A stretch of 64,000 nt of DNA from WHSW01 sp963828755 (GTDB lineage Bacteria; Actinomycetota; Thermoleophilia; Solirubrobacterales; 70-9), in assembly GCA_963828755.1 (NCBI GenBank), contig CAWHFY010000024.1, positions 88,393-152,392 on the forward strand. The letters are read 5' to 3'. Position numbers and translations under genes: made by a program. A model generated the notes under the pieces. It was not told the DNA's origin. It saw nothing but the letters and a program-made list of their open reading frames with translations, and did not search any database. Positions within the stretch are counted from its first letter, which is position 1. Each line of letters starts with the position of its first letter. Positions 8,455-19,317 of the stretch are shown in pieces.

Positions 8455-10885
8455 CTACTTGGCGCGGACCACCTGAACGCTCTTCGCGGTCTGCTTCACC
8501 TGGCCGGCGCAGAAGGGCGGGTCGACCCACTTCTTCTGCGAGAACATCCGGGTCTGGTCGGCGTAGTGCTTCGAGCTCGGGCTCGCCGACTCCGAATAGG
8601 TGAGGATCGAGCGGTCCTTCGGGCACTTCGCCTTCGGGTCGAACTCGGTCACCATCACGAAGCTCGAGCCGGCGGTGACATCGTTGTAGCCCGCGGTCGG
8701 ATCCCAGACGTCCGCGATCGCGTTGAACACACCCTGGCCGCCCTCGCTGCCGTGGATCGGGATCTTCTCGGCGCCCCGCGACTCGCTGTGGAAGTCGCCG
8801 AACGGCGCGTCCAGCGGGATCCCCGCGTTCTGCAGGTCGGTGACCGCCGCCACGAACGAGGGTTCGAGGTTCGGGTTCGAGGTGTCGAGCCCGTACGGGG
8901 TGTTGACCGGGTCGTTGACGTCGAACGGGGTCGTGAACCGGCTCGCCGAGGTCCCGAACTTGTCGAGGAAGCGCTCGAACAGAAGCGCCCCGCGGCTGTC
9001 GAGGTTGACGTGCTCGTCCCAGCCGGCGAGCGCCGCGCAGCCTGCGCTGACGTCGACCGGGCCGCTGGCGCCGGTCATCGTCGGGTGCGCGTTGCAGTAG
9101 TCGACCAACTGCTGGCGCCACAGCTCGCCCGCGTACTGGCGGTCCTGGAAGACCAGCTTGCGGACGTTGTTGGCCGTGAACGTGTTGCCGGCGAAGCCGT
9201 CGGTGCCGGCGAGGCGGCCCTGGATCATCAGCAGCCCGAGCCGGGTGCGCAGCGAGCGCTGCGTGCGCTCGGCCCCGATGATCCGCGGGTAACCCTCGAG
9301 CGGCGCCTCGGGGTTGGTGAGCCAGTACGAGTCGTTGGAATTCGCAACGTAGTCACGACGGAACTGGTACGGCTGCTTCGAGGCCGGCATCAGGCCGGGG
9401 CCCGGGGAGCCCTCCTCGGTGGTCGGCGCGCAGGACGAGCGCGAGCCGTCGAGCACCGGCAACCCGGCCGCTGGGAAGACGACCTGGCCGAACGCCGACA
9501 GGCACTCGGCCACCTTCGCGTCGTCGACGTTGGGCATCGCGCCGATGTCGGCGTAGAGCGCCCGGCCCTTGGAGTCCGAGGCGATCGTGTTCACCCACGG
9601 GATCCCCTGGTACTTCTTGAGGATCTTCAGCAGCTCCTTGGTGGACTGCGCGCGATTCGTGTCGAAGTAGTGGTTGAGCAACTGCGAGTTGGCCGCGTTC
9701 GCGTCGAACATCGCGAAGGCGGTGCTGTTCGTCCACCCGAACACCGACTGGCCTTGGATCGTGTTCGTGATCGGCCCGTACTCGGTCGTGTAGAGGGTCC
9801 TCGAGACCGGGCGCCAGCGACCCGTCGGGCTGCTTGACCTGAACCGTGACCGTGTTCTGCTCCATCTTCTTCGACTGCCCGTCGACGATGTAGCTGGTCG
9901 GATCGCTCGGATCGAGGTTGAGCTGCATCGGCGTGAACCGGAACGCCGTCGAGACGGTGTGCGTCCAGGCGAGGTTCTCGGTGTGGCCGATGTTGATCAC
10001 CGGGGCTCCGTACAGGCTCGCGCCGGTGACGTTGAGCTTGCCCGGGATCACCAGGTGCGACTGATAGAAGCGCCGCGGCCCCTGCCACGGGAAGTGCGGG
10101 TTGGCGAGCACGATGCCGCCGCCGGACTTGGTGGCGTCCGAGCCGATCCCCCAGCCGTTCGAGCCGGTGTCCTCCGACATGTCGAGCGCGTCGGCGAGGT
10201 CGGCTGCCTGAGCGCTCTCCTCCGGGCTGATCGCTTCGGCCGCCGCCGCGTCGGCGTCGTAGTCGCGCTTCGGCGCGACCGCCGGCGGCTGCGCCTCGGC
10301 GATCCCATCGATGGCGACGCCGCCGCTCGCGTACTCGGTCAGCTCGTAGAAGCGCTGGTAGACGTCCATCTTGGTGATCGGGCGAACCCAGGGCTGGCCG
10401 GCGCAGGTCGGATCGGGGATGTTTGCGACCCCGGTCTTCTTCAGATAGCGGTTGTAGCCGGCGACGTATCCCTTGATCACCTGCTTGACCTCGGGCTCGG
10501 GCCCGACCGGAGGCTTGCGGGAGTAGACCTCCTGGATCGTGCCCCGATCCTTGAGGCGCTGGAAGAACAGGTCGGAGTCGAGATTGCTGAAGCCCTCGGG
10601 ACTCTTCGCGTCAGGACCGAACCACTTCGAGCGCTCGGCGTTGCCGGTCAGGTAGGTGTCGGCGATCACGCAGATGTCGTCGGAGGCAAAGGCGTAGCCG
10701 TAGCCGAAGCCGAGGTCCTTGTACGAATCCGCCTCGATCGTCGGGATCCCCTGCTTGTTGCGGGTGATCTTGGCCTTCAGCCCCCCGCCCTTCTCGGCCT
10801 GTGCGACCGGCGCTGCCACGACGCCGATCGCCAGCGCGCAGACGACCGCCGCGCCCCATCGCCCGAACACGGAACGTCCCTGCAT
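8455..10885 (-). CDS. Secreted penicillin acylase / acyl-homoserine lactone acylase family Ntn-hydrolase (one frameshift)
   Basis: This is an Ntn-hydrolase proenzyme of about 810 residues. A Sec signal peptide covers residues 1-30 (FGRWGAAVVCALAIGVVAAP, then AQA). The alpha-chain-like part follows, then the autocleavage site at Gly241-Ser242 in DTGSNGWGIGSDA; Ser242 would be the new N-terminal nucleophile. The frame changes once near 9800, and the beta chain continues to 8455. Homologues deacylate penicillins, aculeacin or acyl-homoserine lactones outside the cell. The ATG at 10885 is preferred because GGAGAG lies six bases upstream and the signal peptide starts there. Substrate cannot be read from sequence. 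Confidence 0.88.
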
Positions 10886-10984
10886 CTCTCTCTCCTCTGT
10901 CTGAACCACAAGCGCCGACTCCCTCCGCGCCCACCCTGAGTTCTATCCGATCGGCGGGCGCGCAGGTTGGCCGTCAGCGTTCGT

Positions 10985-11273
10985 TCAGCGGCGAACGGGG
11001 GCGCTGCCGCCGCGCCGCGTGATCGCCCGGTAGATCAGCAGCGCGATTACCGCGCCGATGATCGACCCGATCACGCCGGACGCCTGTAGTGCGCCCTCGT
11101 CGAGGTCGTGGTTGAAGAGCACGTAGCCGAGCAGGCCCGCCGACGAAGCTGCCGACGATCCCGAGCGCCGCGGTCTGCCAGAAGCTCATCGGGTCGGGGC
11201 CGGGAACGAGTAGCCGGGCGAGATAACCCGCGATCACGCCGATCACGAGCAGGTAGATGATCAATCCGATCAT
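10985..11273 (-). CDS. GlsB/YeaQ/YmgE-family small membrane protein (one frameshift)
   Basis: Starting at 11273, MIGLIIYLLVIGVIAGYLAR and a loop LVPGPDPMSFWQTAALGIVG match the GlsB/YeaQ family. After a one-base shift near 11145 the third helix follows (ASGVIGSIIGAVIALLIYR) with a basic tail. The rejoined protein is about 95 residues with three membrane helices, the usual family length. The family is associated with envelope stress, but its biochemical role is unknown. A transport or signalling partner is not evident next to it. Confidence 0.78.
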
Positions 11274-11421
11274 GTGCGCCTTCCTTGGTGGGGGTTGGTC
11301 GCGAAGCGCTGTACCCGCTCGGCGGCGCGTCTAGCGCCAGCGCGGCTCCGGGGTCACCACGTACACCACCGCCGTGCTCAGTGCCGACGATCTCTGACCG
11401 GTCACCGCTTAGCGTCACGGC

Positions 11422-12189
11422 ATGAACCAAGGCGCGGCAACGGTCGAGCCGAGCGCGCGGGACGGTTCGGGTGGTAAGGCACTCGTCGCGCTCGAAGGCG
11501 TGGCGCGCCGCTACCGCATGGGCGAGAGCACCGTCACTGCGCTCGAGAACGTGACTCTGACGGTCGAGCCAGGCGAGTTCACCGTCGTCCTCGGTCCCTC
11601 GGGCAGCGGCAAGACCACCCTGCTCAACATCATCGGCGCGCTCGACTCAGCCACCGAGGGGACGGTGCGGATCGCCGGTCGCGAACTCACCCAGGCATCG
11701 CGGCGCGAGCTGTTCGAGTTTCGCCGCCACACGGTCAGCTTCATCTTCCAGACCTTCAACCTGTTTCCGGCGCTGTCGGCGTTCGAGAACGTGGAGTTCG
11801 GCGCCGATGTCGCCGGCCGCGGTGACGCTCGCGCGCTCGCGACCGAGATGCTCGGTCGGGTCGGACTCTCAGATCGCGCCCGGCACTTTCCGCACGAGCT
11901 CTCCGGCGGCGAGCAGCAGCGCGTCGCGATCGCCCGCGCGCTCGCGACCCGAAACCCGATCCTGCTCGCCGACGAGCCCACCGGCGAGCTCGACTTCCGT
12001 ACCGGCGTTCAGATCCTCGAGCTGCTCCACGCGCAGACCCACGAGCAGGGGACCGCCGTGCTCGTGGTCACCCACAATCGCGAGATTGCCCGCGTGGCCC
12101 ACCGGGTGATCGAGCTCTCGAGTGGTCGAGTCGTCTCCGACGCCCCAGTGGTCGGCGGGCCGGTCGCGATCTCCGACCTGCACTGGTAG
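11422..12189 (+). CDS. ABC transporter ATP-binding protein, MacB/LolD type
   Basis: This 255-residue cytoplasmic ATPase has Walker A GPSGSGKTT (about residue 55), the MacB-type QTFNLFPALSAFENV Q-loop region, signature LSGGEQQRVAIARAL, Walker B ILLADEPTGELD and H-loop VVTHN. The pattern matches the LolD/MacB exporter class, in which ATP hydrolysis drives conformational change in an FtsX-type permease rather than classic translocation. The permease gene follows within a few bases. The first 30 residues are less conserved, so the ATG at 11422 could be slightly early. Confidence 0.92.
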   Translation: MNQGAATVEPSARDGSGGKALVALEGVARRYRMGESTVTALENVTLTVEPGEFTVVLGPSGSGKTTLLNIIGALDSATEGTVRIAGRELTQASRRELFEFRRHTVSFIFQTFNLFPALSAFENVEFGADVAGRGDARALATEMLGRVGLSDRARHFPHELSGGEQQRVAIARALATRNPILLADEPTGELDFRTGVQILELLHAQTHEQGTAVLVVTHNREIARVAHRVIELSSGRVVSDAPVVGGPVAISDLHW

Positions 12190-14647
12190 CCGATGCACGC
12201 GCCTGCGCCTCTGGCTTCGCTGGTCGGCCCGCGACTTGCGCAGCCGCTGGGTCCTGGTCGTTGCGATCGCGCTCGTGATCGCGATCGGCACCGGGATCTA
12301 CTCCGGGCTCGGCAGCATGGAGAATTGGCGCAAGGCGTCGAACGACGCGAGCTTCGCCGCCCTCAACGCCCACGACCTCGAGATCTCGCTGACGGAGGGC
12401 ACCTTCGCCGATCGCGGTGAGCTCGCCCGGATCGCGCAATCGGTGACCGGCCACGACCGGATCGACGCCGCCGAGGAGCGCCTCGTGGCGCCGACCCAGG
12501 TCGCGATCGAGCGTCGCGGCGAGCCGCTGCTGTTGGTCCCCGGCCAGGTCGTCGGCTCGGTCAGCCCGAGCGACGGGCGGGCGATCGACGGCGTCCATGT
12601 CGACAGCGGGCGCGCCCTGACGCCGGCAGACGCCGGTCGACCAACGGCGGTGCTCGAGGCGAGCTTCGCTGCCTCCCACGACCTCCCCGCGCAGGGGAGT
12701 ATGCGCCTCGGCGACGGTCGGCGATTGCGGTATGTCGGCGAGGGAACGTCGCCGGAGTACTTCTTGGTCACGCGCCCGGGCGGCGGCGAGTTCGGCGGCG
12801 CGGAGGCGAGCTTCGCCGTCGTCTTCACCTCGCTCGAGACTGCGCAGGACGCCATCGGCGCGCCAGGCGCGGTCAACGACCTCGTCCTCGATCTCGCCCC
12901 GGGCGCCGACCGGGCGACGGTGGCCGACGAACTCAGCGGCGCGCTCCAGGCGAGCGGCCTCACTGGAACGGTCACCACCCAGGCGGACGAGACCGCTCAC
13001 CGGATTCTCTACAAGGACGCCGAAGGCGACCAGCAGCTGTTCAACATCTTCGCCGTGCTGATCCTCGCCGGCGCGGCGCTCGCGACCTTCAACCTGGCGA
13101 CGCGCATCGTCGAGGCGCAACGGCGCGAAATCGGGATCGGAATGGCACTCGGCGTCCCGGCCCGCGAGCTCGCGATCAGGCCGCTGCTGCTCGGCGTCCA
13201 GATCGCCGTCGCAGGAGTTATCTTCGGAACGGTGCTCGGTCTCCTCTCGGGAGACCTTTTCCGGGGCGTGCTCGAGGACCTGCTGCCCCTCCCGGTCACC
13301 GTGACTCCGTTCGAGTTCGGCGTCTTCGCACGCGGTGCGTTGCTCGGGCTGTTGCTGCCAATCGTCGCGACGGCGATCCCGGTCTGGCGCGGTGTGCGGC
13401 TGACGCCGATCGACGCGATCCGGGTTGGGTTCCGCTCAGCGAAGTCCAGTGGGGCCGCTGCACTTGGCACCCGCCTTCACCTGCCGGGATCGACGCTCAC
13501 TCAGCTGCCGCTGCGCAACGTCCTGCGCGCCCCGCGTCGGACTCTGATGACGGCGCTCGGAATCGCCGCGGTGGTCACCGTCGTCGTCGCGTTCCTCGGC
13601 TTCGTCGACTCCTTCCTGGCGACGATCGACCGCAGCGAGACGGAGGTGTCGCAGACGACACCGGACCGCATCGACGTCTCGCTCGAGCGCTTCGAGAGCG
13701 AGAACGGGGTCGCGGTGCGCGCGGTCGAGCGCGCCGATGGCGTCGCGACCGTGCAGCCGTCTCTCGACCTCCCGGTGCGGCTCGAGTCCTCCGAGGACTC
13801 GTTCGACGGCTCGGTCACGCTGCTCGATTTCGATGGGCCGGTCTGGCACCCGACGGTCAGCGAGGGCGTCGCCCCCGGCCCGGGCGAGAGCGGGATCGTG
13901 ATCGCCGAGGAGGCCGCCCGCGACCTCGGCGTCGGGATCGGCGACCGGGTCACGCTCGTCCACCCCGTGCGCGCCCCCGGCGGCGGCTTCGCCGAGGCCT
14001 CGACCCCAGTGGAGGTCACGGGGCTGCACCCGAACCCGTTCCGGATCTTCGCGTACGCTGACCGCTCCGCCGCGGCGGCGCTCGGGATGACCGGGCTCAC
14101 CAACCACCTCGCGGTCGAACCACGGCCCGGAGCGACGGCGGATCAGCTCGCCCGCGAGCTCTTCGGCACCCCCGGCATCGCCGCCGTCGAGCGAGCCCTG
14201 GCGACGACGGACTTCGTCCGCGACCGCCTCGACGACTTCATCGGCGTGATCCGACTGACCGTGGGCTTCGCGCTCGCGCTCGCCCTGCTGATCGCCTTCA
14301 ACTCGACCAGCATCAGCACCGACGAGCGCGCCAGAGAGAACGCGACCATGCTCGCCTTCGGCGTCCCGGTGCGTGGCGCGGTCGGGCTCGCCGTCGGCGA
14401 GAGCCTGATCATCGGATTGCTCGGCACGCTGCTCGGAATCGGGGGTGGCCTGCTCGTGATCGGCTGGGTGGTCAATGAGACCCTGCCCGAGACACTGCCG
14501 GACCTCGGCCTCGTGGTCTCGATCAGCGGCGGCTCGATCCTGGTCGCGGCGCTCGTCGGGGTGATCGCGGTCGCGGTCGCGCCGCTGCTGACCGCGCGAC
14601 GAATCCGTCGCATGGACCTCCCCTCGACGCTGCGCGTGGTCGAGTGA
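12122..14647 (+). CDS. FtsX-like ABC transporter permease (two FtsX domains)
   Basis: This permease of about 820 residues has a first helix at LVVAIALVIAIGTGIYSG and a periplasm-facing MacB-type domain. Three helices follow around 13040-13400, then a second extracellular domain from about 13550 and a final FtsX block with three helices near 14260-14600. It partners the preceding ATPase and probably exports or extracts a lipid, peptide or lipoprotein. The uninterrupted frame runs back to a GTG at 12122 inside the ATPase gene. The natural operon start would be the ATG at 12193, three bases after the ATPase stop, followed by a one-base indel near 12200. The start is therefore uncertain. Confidence 0.88.
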   Translation: MVESSPTPQWSAGRSRSPTCTGSRCTRLRLWLRWSARDLRSRWVLVVAIALVIAIGTGIYSGLGSMENWRKASNDASFAALNAHDLEISLTEGTFADRGELARIAQSVTGHDRIDAAEERLVAPTQVAIERRGEPLLLVPGQVVGSVSPSDGRAIDGVHVDSGRALTPADAGRPTAVLEASFAASHDLPAQGSMRLGDGRRLRYVGEGTSPEYFLVTRPGGGEFGGAEASFAVVFTSLETAQDAIGAPGAVNDLVLDLAPGADRATVADELSGALQASGLTGTVTTQADETAHRILYKDAEGDQQLFNIFAVLILAGAALATFNLATRIVEAQRREIGIGMALGVPARELAIRPLLLGVQIAVAGVIFGTVLGLLSGDLFRGVLEDLLPLPVTVTPFEFGVFARGALLGLLLPIVATAIPVWRGVRLTPIDAIRVGFRSAKSSGAAALGTRLHLPGSTLTQLPLRNVLRAPRRTLMTALGIAAVVTVVVAFLGFVDSFLATIDRSETEVSQTTPDRIDVSLERFESENGVAVRAVERADGVATVQPSLDLPVRLESSEDSFDGSVTLLDFDGPVWHPTVSEGVAPGPGESGIVIAEEAARDLGVGIGDRVTLVHPVRAPGGGFAEASTPVEVTGLHPNPFRIFAYADRSAAAALGMTGLTNHLAVEPRPGATADQLARELFGTPGIAAVERALATTDFVRDRLDDFIGVIRLTVGFALALALLIAFNSTSISTDERARENATMLAFGVPVRGAVGLAVGESLIIGLLGTLLGIGGGLLVIGWVVNETLPETLPDLGLVVSISGGSILVAALVGVIAVAVAPLLTARRIRRMDLPSTLRVVE

Positions 14648-14656
14648 CGACCCGCT

Positions 14657-15760
14657 CTAGCGGCCGACCACCGCGTCGAGCTGGCGCAGCCGCATCGACG
14701 CCGGCGCCCGGGCGACGAGCGCGTTTCGCACTCGGCGGCCGACCGCGGCACCGAGCAGGGCGACCGAGGCGGCGCGGCGCGAGCCTCGCACCAGGGCGGT
14801 CGTGCGACCGATCCGGCGCCCCTCGTACGCGCCGAGCGCGGCGCGCGGGTCGGGCGCCTCGGCGACCGCCTCACCGAGCGCGACCGCATCCTCGAGCGCC
14901 GAGCAGGCGCCCTGGCCCAGGAACGGAAGCATCGGGTGCGCCGCGTCGCCGAGCACGGTCGCGCGCCCGTCGCCCCAGCGCTTCACCGGCTGGCGGTCAT
15001 AGAGCCGATGGCAGAGGACGTCGGCGGGCGCGGTCGCACCGACAATTGGCGGCAGCGGGTCGGAGAAGTGCGAGAGATGGCGCTCGAGCTCAGCTGGGTC
15101 GGCGTCACAGCGGCAGGCCACGTACCAGTAGACGAGCCCGCCCGCGAGCGGCAGCAGCCCCGCGACGGTGTCTGTCGCCCACCACTCCCCCGCCGGCACC
15201 TCAGCTTCCCAGGCGGCCAGACCACGGAAGGCGACGATCTCCGAATCGACCGGTTCGCCGTCACCGACCAGGCGCTCGCGGACGATCGAGCGCAGGCCGT
15301 CGGCGCCGACGATCAGCGCGGGACGCGATTCGGTGCCGTCGGCGAACCGCAGGGTCCCGTCGTCGAGATCGAGGAGACGCGAACCGAGGCGCAGGCTCTC
15401 GTCGCCCAGGCCGGCGAGCAGCGCCGCATGCAGGTCGCCGCGGTTGACGCCGACGAGCGGCGCGCCGTAGCGCGCCGCGATCGCGTCCGGCTCGAACTCG
15501 GCGAGCACCGAGCCGTCGGCGCGCCGCAGGGCCCCTCCCCCGCGCTGCACCCCGGGCGCCTCGGCCACGTCGCCGAGCCCGAGCGCGCGCAGCGCCCGGA
15601 CCCCGTTCGGCCAGATCGACAGCCCGGCGCCGAGCGGGCGGATCTCGTCGGCGGCCTCGTGGACCTCGACCTCGAGCCCGGCGCGCCGCAGCGCGATCGC
15701 GGCGGCGAGGCCGCCGATCCCGCCCCCGATCACTGTGGCGCTGCGCGTCGCGGGGCTCAT
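14657..15760 (-). CDS. FAD-dependent monooxygenase, salicylate hydroxylase-like
   Basis: This 367-residue flavoprotein is of the class A (PHBH-like) type. It has the FAD dinucleotide motif VIGGGIGGLAAAIALRRAG at residues 10-28, the GADGLRSIVR (DG) motif near 155, and GDAAHPMLPFLGQGA (GD motif) near 285. Such enzymes use NAD(P)H and O2 to hydroxylate aromatic or polyketide substrates. The start codon overlaps the stop of the upstream membrane-protein gene by one base (TGATG), so they are probably co-translated. Substrate unknown. Confidence 0.9.
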   Translation of the reverse strand: MSPATRSATVIGGGIGGLAAAIALRRAGLEVEVHEAADEIRPLGAGLSIWPNGVRALRALGLGDVAEAPGVQRGGGALRRADGSVLAEFEPDAIAARYGAPLVGVNRGDLHAALLAGLGDESLRLGSRLLDLDDGTLRFADGTESRPALIVGADGLRSIVRERLVGDGEPVDSEIVAFRGLAAWEAEVPAGEWWATDTVAGLLPLAGGLVYWYVACRCDADPAELERHLSHFSDPLPPIVGATAPADVLCHRLYDRQPVKRWGDGRATVLGDAAHPMLPFLGQGACSALEDAVALGEAVAEAPDPRAALGAYEGRRIGRTTALVRGSRRAASVALLGAAVGRRVRNALVARAPASMRLRQLDAVVGR

Positions 15761-16517
15761 CAGGCCGCCGGCGCGGGGTCCTCCCGCGAGCGCCCGTCAC
15801 CGGCCATGCGGATGATGGCGTAGGCGCAGGATCCGGCGATGACCAGACCGGCCAGCCCGACACCGACCCCGACCCAGATCAACCAGCCGATCTTGACCCC
15901 GGCCTCGCCCTCGACCGCCACCGGCCGGGAGGCGTCGGCGTTCATCGCGACCGCGGTCCAGGTGCCGTTCTCGAGGTCGAAATCGGCGTTTCGCACCCCG
16001 GTGCCCTCGCTCTGGGCGACCCAGAAGTCCTGGGCGGCGGGCTCACCGCGCGGCCGCGATCTGCCCGGAACCTGCGTGTAGACCGGGCCCCGGTCGCGGA
16101 AATCATCGACCTGCGGTGTGGGGGACGCCGCGCAGGTAAGCGTCGACGTCGCTCTGTGGGCCGATGCCGACGAAGACCGGCTTGCCGCCGACCGATTCGG
16201 CGCTGAAGCGCAGCGTCGCCCCGAGGTCCTCGGAGTTGAATCCGATCGACTCCCGGCCGAGGTCGATCCCGTCCGAGGTGACCGCATAGCCGCGGCTGAC
16301 CAAGCGCTCGGTGTCGGTGGTGTAGAAGCCGTCGTCGTCGCGGAGCACGCCATGTGCGATGACGAGCCCGATTCCCCCCAGGGCCATCGCGATCCCGATC
16401 AGCCCCCCGATGCTGACCAGGATGATCCCGATGATCCGGCCAGCACCGCCCTTGCGGGCGGGCGGGGTCGAAGCGCGGTGGCGGCGGCGGGGTCGGGGTG
16501 TTCTGAGTGTTTTCCAT
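15760..16517 (-). CDS. Hypothetical protein with two membrane helices flanking an exported domain (two frameshifts)
   Basis: Read across frame changes near 16470 and 16115, the protein begins MENTQNTPTPPPPPRFDP. A membrane helix (IIGIILVSIGGLIGIAMALG) follows, then an outside domain of about 140 residues and a second helix (VGVGVGLAGLVIAGSCAYAI). It ends in a short charged tail. The outside domain has a DGFYTTDTERL stretch and a C-terminal FDLENGTWTAVAMNAD strand. I do not recognise a named family, though similar actinobacterial membrane proteins exist. The stop overlaps the start of the FAD monooxygenase. Confidence 0.7.
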
Positions 16518-16716
16518 GGTCTTTGCCTTTCGTGCGGCGGCGGGCCGATCACCGGCCCGCCGTCACTCTCTCATCTTCGCGAGCGCCTCAGGCCCTCGCC
16601 GGCTCCACGTTGGCCGCCGCGGGGATCCCGGGACCGGGCAGCGAGGTCGAACGCGCCGGGCACCTCGCTCTAGGATCGCGGGCATCCAGCCGCGCACCCT
16701 CAACCCCGCGCCCGGC

Positions 16717-17568
16717 GTGCTCGCCTTCTACGACGGACGGGTCGAGGGATACCGCTTCGCCGACGGTCCGAACTGGGTCGACGACGGAGCCCTCTCGCTC
16801 GGGATCGCGAGCTTCGGGATCGTCGACGGTGACGAGGCGCTCGTCTACGACACCCACGTCTCGGTCGCCCACGCGCGGGCGATCCGTGCCGAGCTCGAGC
16901 GGCGTGGCGTTCGCCGGATCACGGTCGTGCTCAGCCACTGGCACCTCGACCACGTCGCCGGGACCGAGGCGTTCGCCGACTGCGAAGTGATCGCGAACGA
17001 GCGCACGGCCGAGCTGCTCGCCGGCCACCGAACCGAGATCGAGGCCGGCACCAGCTCAGGCCCGCCGCCGATCGACCCGCTCGTGCTGCCGACGCGGACG
17101 TTCACCGGCCGTGAGCGGATCGAGGTCGGCTCGGTCGAGGTCGAGCTGATCCACGCGGAGATCCACAGCGATGACGCCACCGTCCTCTGGCTGCCCGACC
17201 AGCGACTGCTGTTCGCCGGGGACACGATGGAGGACACGGTCACCTATGTGACCGAGCCGGGCCGGCTCGCCGTTCACCGCGAGGAGCTCGACCGGCTCCG
17301 CGAGCTCGGGCCGCAGCGGATCCTCCCCAACCACGGCGAGCCCGCCCTGATCGCCGCCGGCGGCTATCCGATCGGGCTGATCGACGCGACCCAGCAGTAC
17401 ATCGACGCGCTCTCGCGCCTCGCCGGACGAGCCGGAGCTCGAGACGACGCCGCTGCGCGAGCTCGTCGCCGGACCGCTCGCTGAGGGATGGATCACCTGG
17501 TTCGAGCCCTACGAGGCCGTTCACCGCGAGAACGTCGAGCTCGTCCTCGGGCGCGCGACGCCGGGCTA
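16717..17568 (+). CDS. MBL-fold metallo-hydrolase (frameshift near C-terminus, start uncertain)
   Basis: The metal-binding signature SHWHLDHVAG (HxHxDH) is followed by the further ligands in IHAEIHSDD, FAGDTMED and PNHGEP, so a dinuclear zinc site looks complete. The conserved text begins about 12 codons before 16717 (TLNPAPGVLAFYDGR), but no ATG, GTG or TTG is in frame there. Either the start is affected by an indel or the GTG at 16717 is used. A one-base change near 17430 joins the last 45 residues (LRELVAGPLAEGWITWFEPY) ending at 17568. Substrate unknown; possibly a beta-lactamase-like or glyoxalase II-like hydrolase. Confidence 0.8.
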
Positions 17569-17582
17569 GACCCGGGGCGCAC

Positions 17583-18801
17583 TCAGCGGCGGTCGAGCTC
17601 GTTCTCGACCGCCGGGAGCCGCGCCGAGCGCGGCGCGTCGGCGAACGCGTCGCCCCGTGCCGCGGCGCCGCTCCCCCACCGCGCCGTCACCGGCTCGGCG
17701 CTCGCGAGCAGCTTGCGCCAGCTGCGCGCGTCGAGCAGGCCGGTCGGCTCGAGGCCGACCGAGCCCTGAAACTCGCGCACCGCACGCGAGGTGAGCAGCC
17801 CGTACTGGCCGGAGATCTCCTCGTCGAACCACCCGCCGCCGGCGAGGTACTGCTGCGCCCACACGACCAGGTCGCCGGTGGCGCCGCGGTCGAGCTCCGG
17901 ATACGTGACGCTCGGCCGGTAGCCACGCGCGCGGCCGACGCGGCGTTTGGTCGCGGCCCGGAAGCCACTCGGCGAGGCGTGCTGCCACGACCACCAGGAG
18001 ACGCCGCCGAACCCGCTCGCCTTGGCGAGCTGGCGGAAGCGGCGCACGTCGCGCCCGCGAGGGTTCTCGTAGAGCTGACCGATCGGCGCGATCGGCCGGT
18101 CGTAGACGCGGTTGTAGGTGTAGGTCGTCGTTCATCGCCCTGTCGACGCTGGTTCCGATCGCCTTCCAGTAGACCTGCGGCAGGTTGAACTCGGCCGCGC
18201 CGGGAGCGAGGAAGACCGAGTACGGGAACGCCGGGTGGTAGTGCACGTAGGGAAACGCGGCGAGCCCGAGCGGGAAGTCGGCGCCGACCGCGGCCCGCAG
18301 GCGCTCGATGTAGAGCGTGGCCGAGGCGTAGCGGCCCTCGTACTCGGACTCGGCGTCGATCACCAGGCAGTCGGCGCCGTCGTCGGCCGCCGCGGCGCCG
18401 ACCCTGGCCTCGCCCGCGGGGTCGTTGCCATAGACGTACTGCCAAGCGCACACGTTGAGCCCGCGCGACTTCAACTGGCCGACCAGCTCGGGAGTGAACT
18501 GGCTCCAGGTGTCGTCGCCGTCGCCCGCCTTGATGAACACGGTCTCGACGCCGCGCTTGCGCGCCCGGGCGGCGATCCGCGCGGGGCTCCCCCCTTCGGC
18601 CTTCGAGACGTACCAGATCCACATCCCGTCGCCGCGAAAGGCGACGCCGTCGGCGACCGGCTCGAGCGGCGGCGGGTCCTGCACCGCGGCGCTGCTCGCG
18701 GCCGGAATCGACGCCCACGCTCCGACCGTCGCGAGCGCCAACAGCAGACGCGCGCGGCGGCGTCGGGGCACGGCTTTCGAGCCGGGTCGCATGCCCTTCA
18801 T
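17583..18801 (-). CDS. Secreted glycosidase-like protein with C-terminal peptidoglycan-binding domain (one frameshift)
   Basis: A signal peptide is visible at residues 1-40 (RRRRARLLLALATVGAWAS, AASSAA). A TIM-barrel-like domain follows with GDGMWIWYVSKAEGG, VFIKAGDGDDTW, VCAWQYVYG and DCLVIDAESEYEG; the acidic pair in the last is a plausible catalytic site. After a one-base change near 18125 the barrel ends at GFGGVSWWSWQHAS. A PG_binding_1 repeat follows (GDLVVWAQQYL to GLLTSRAVREFQG). The protein probably acts on or anchors to the cell wall. The ATG at 18801 and the one at 18792 are both possible starts. Confidence 0.78.
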
Positions 18802-18891
18802 GTTGGCTTCAACAGCACCGCAGAGCGATCGATGCGCGTCGCCGCGCAAGCCCACGTCCAGCCCAGCCGCGCGTGTGCGAAGGTCCGGGCC

Positions 18892-19317
18892 GTGAGTCCA
18901 CGCACCGCGTCGACCCGCACCGCGTCCGCCGCATTGCTCGCGATCGGCGGCCTGCACGTGCTCTGGGCGACCGGGTCGCGCTGGCCGCTGCCCGACCGCG
19001 ATCAGTTCGCCGAGACGATCGCCGGCCGCCCGGCCGGTAAGGCGCCCGGCCCCGCGGCCTGCCTGGCGGTCGCCGGTCTGCTCACCACCGCAGCAGCGCT
19101 CGTCGCCGGGCGACCGCGACAGGTCCCGGCCCTGAGCCGCATCGGCTCCGCGGGCGTCGTCACGGTGCTGGGCACACGCGGAGCCCTCGGGCTCGCCGGC
19201 CGCACCGACCTCGTCTCGCCGGGATCGACCTCGAAGCGGTTTCGCGAGCTCGACCGGCGGATCTACGCGCCCCTTTGCCTGGGGATCGCCGCGCTCGCGG
19301 CGCCGGCGATCAGCTGA
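18892..19317 (+). CDS. DUF3995-type small membrane protein
   Basis: This 141-residue protein has about four hydrophobic segments: TASAALLAIGGLHVLWATGS at the start, ACLAVAGLLTTAAALVAG, RIGSAGVVTVLGTRGALGLAG and the end helix LCLGIAALAAPAIS. The GLHVLWA and RGALGLAG elements are characteristic of DUF3995, whose function is unknown. The GTG at 18892 is chosen because the hydrophobic segment begins nine residues later. The gene is divergent from the secreted peptidoglycan-binding gene and nearly touches the convergent DUF72 gene. Confidence 0.72.
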   Translation: MSPRTASTRTASAALLAIGGLHVLWATGSRWPLPDRDQFAETIAGRPAGKAPGPAACLAVAGLLTTAAALVAGRPRQVPALSRIGSAGVVTVLGTRGALGLAGRTDLVSPGSTSKRFRELDRRIYAPLCLGIAALAAPAIS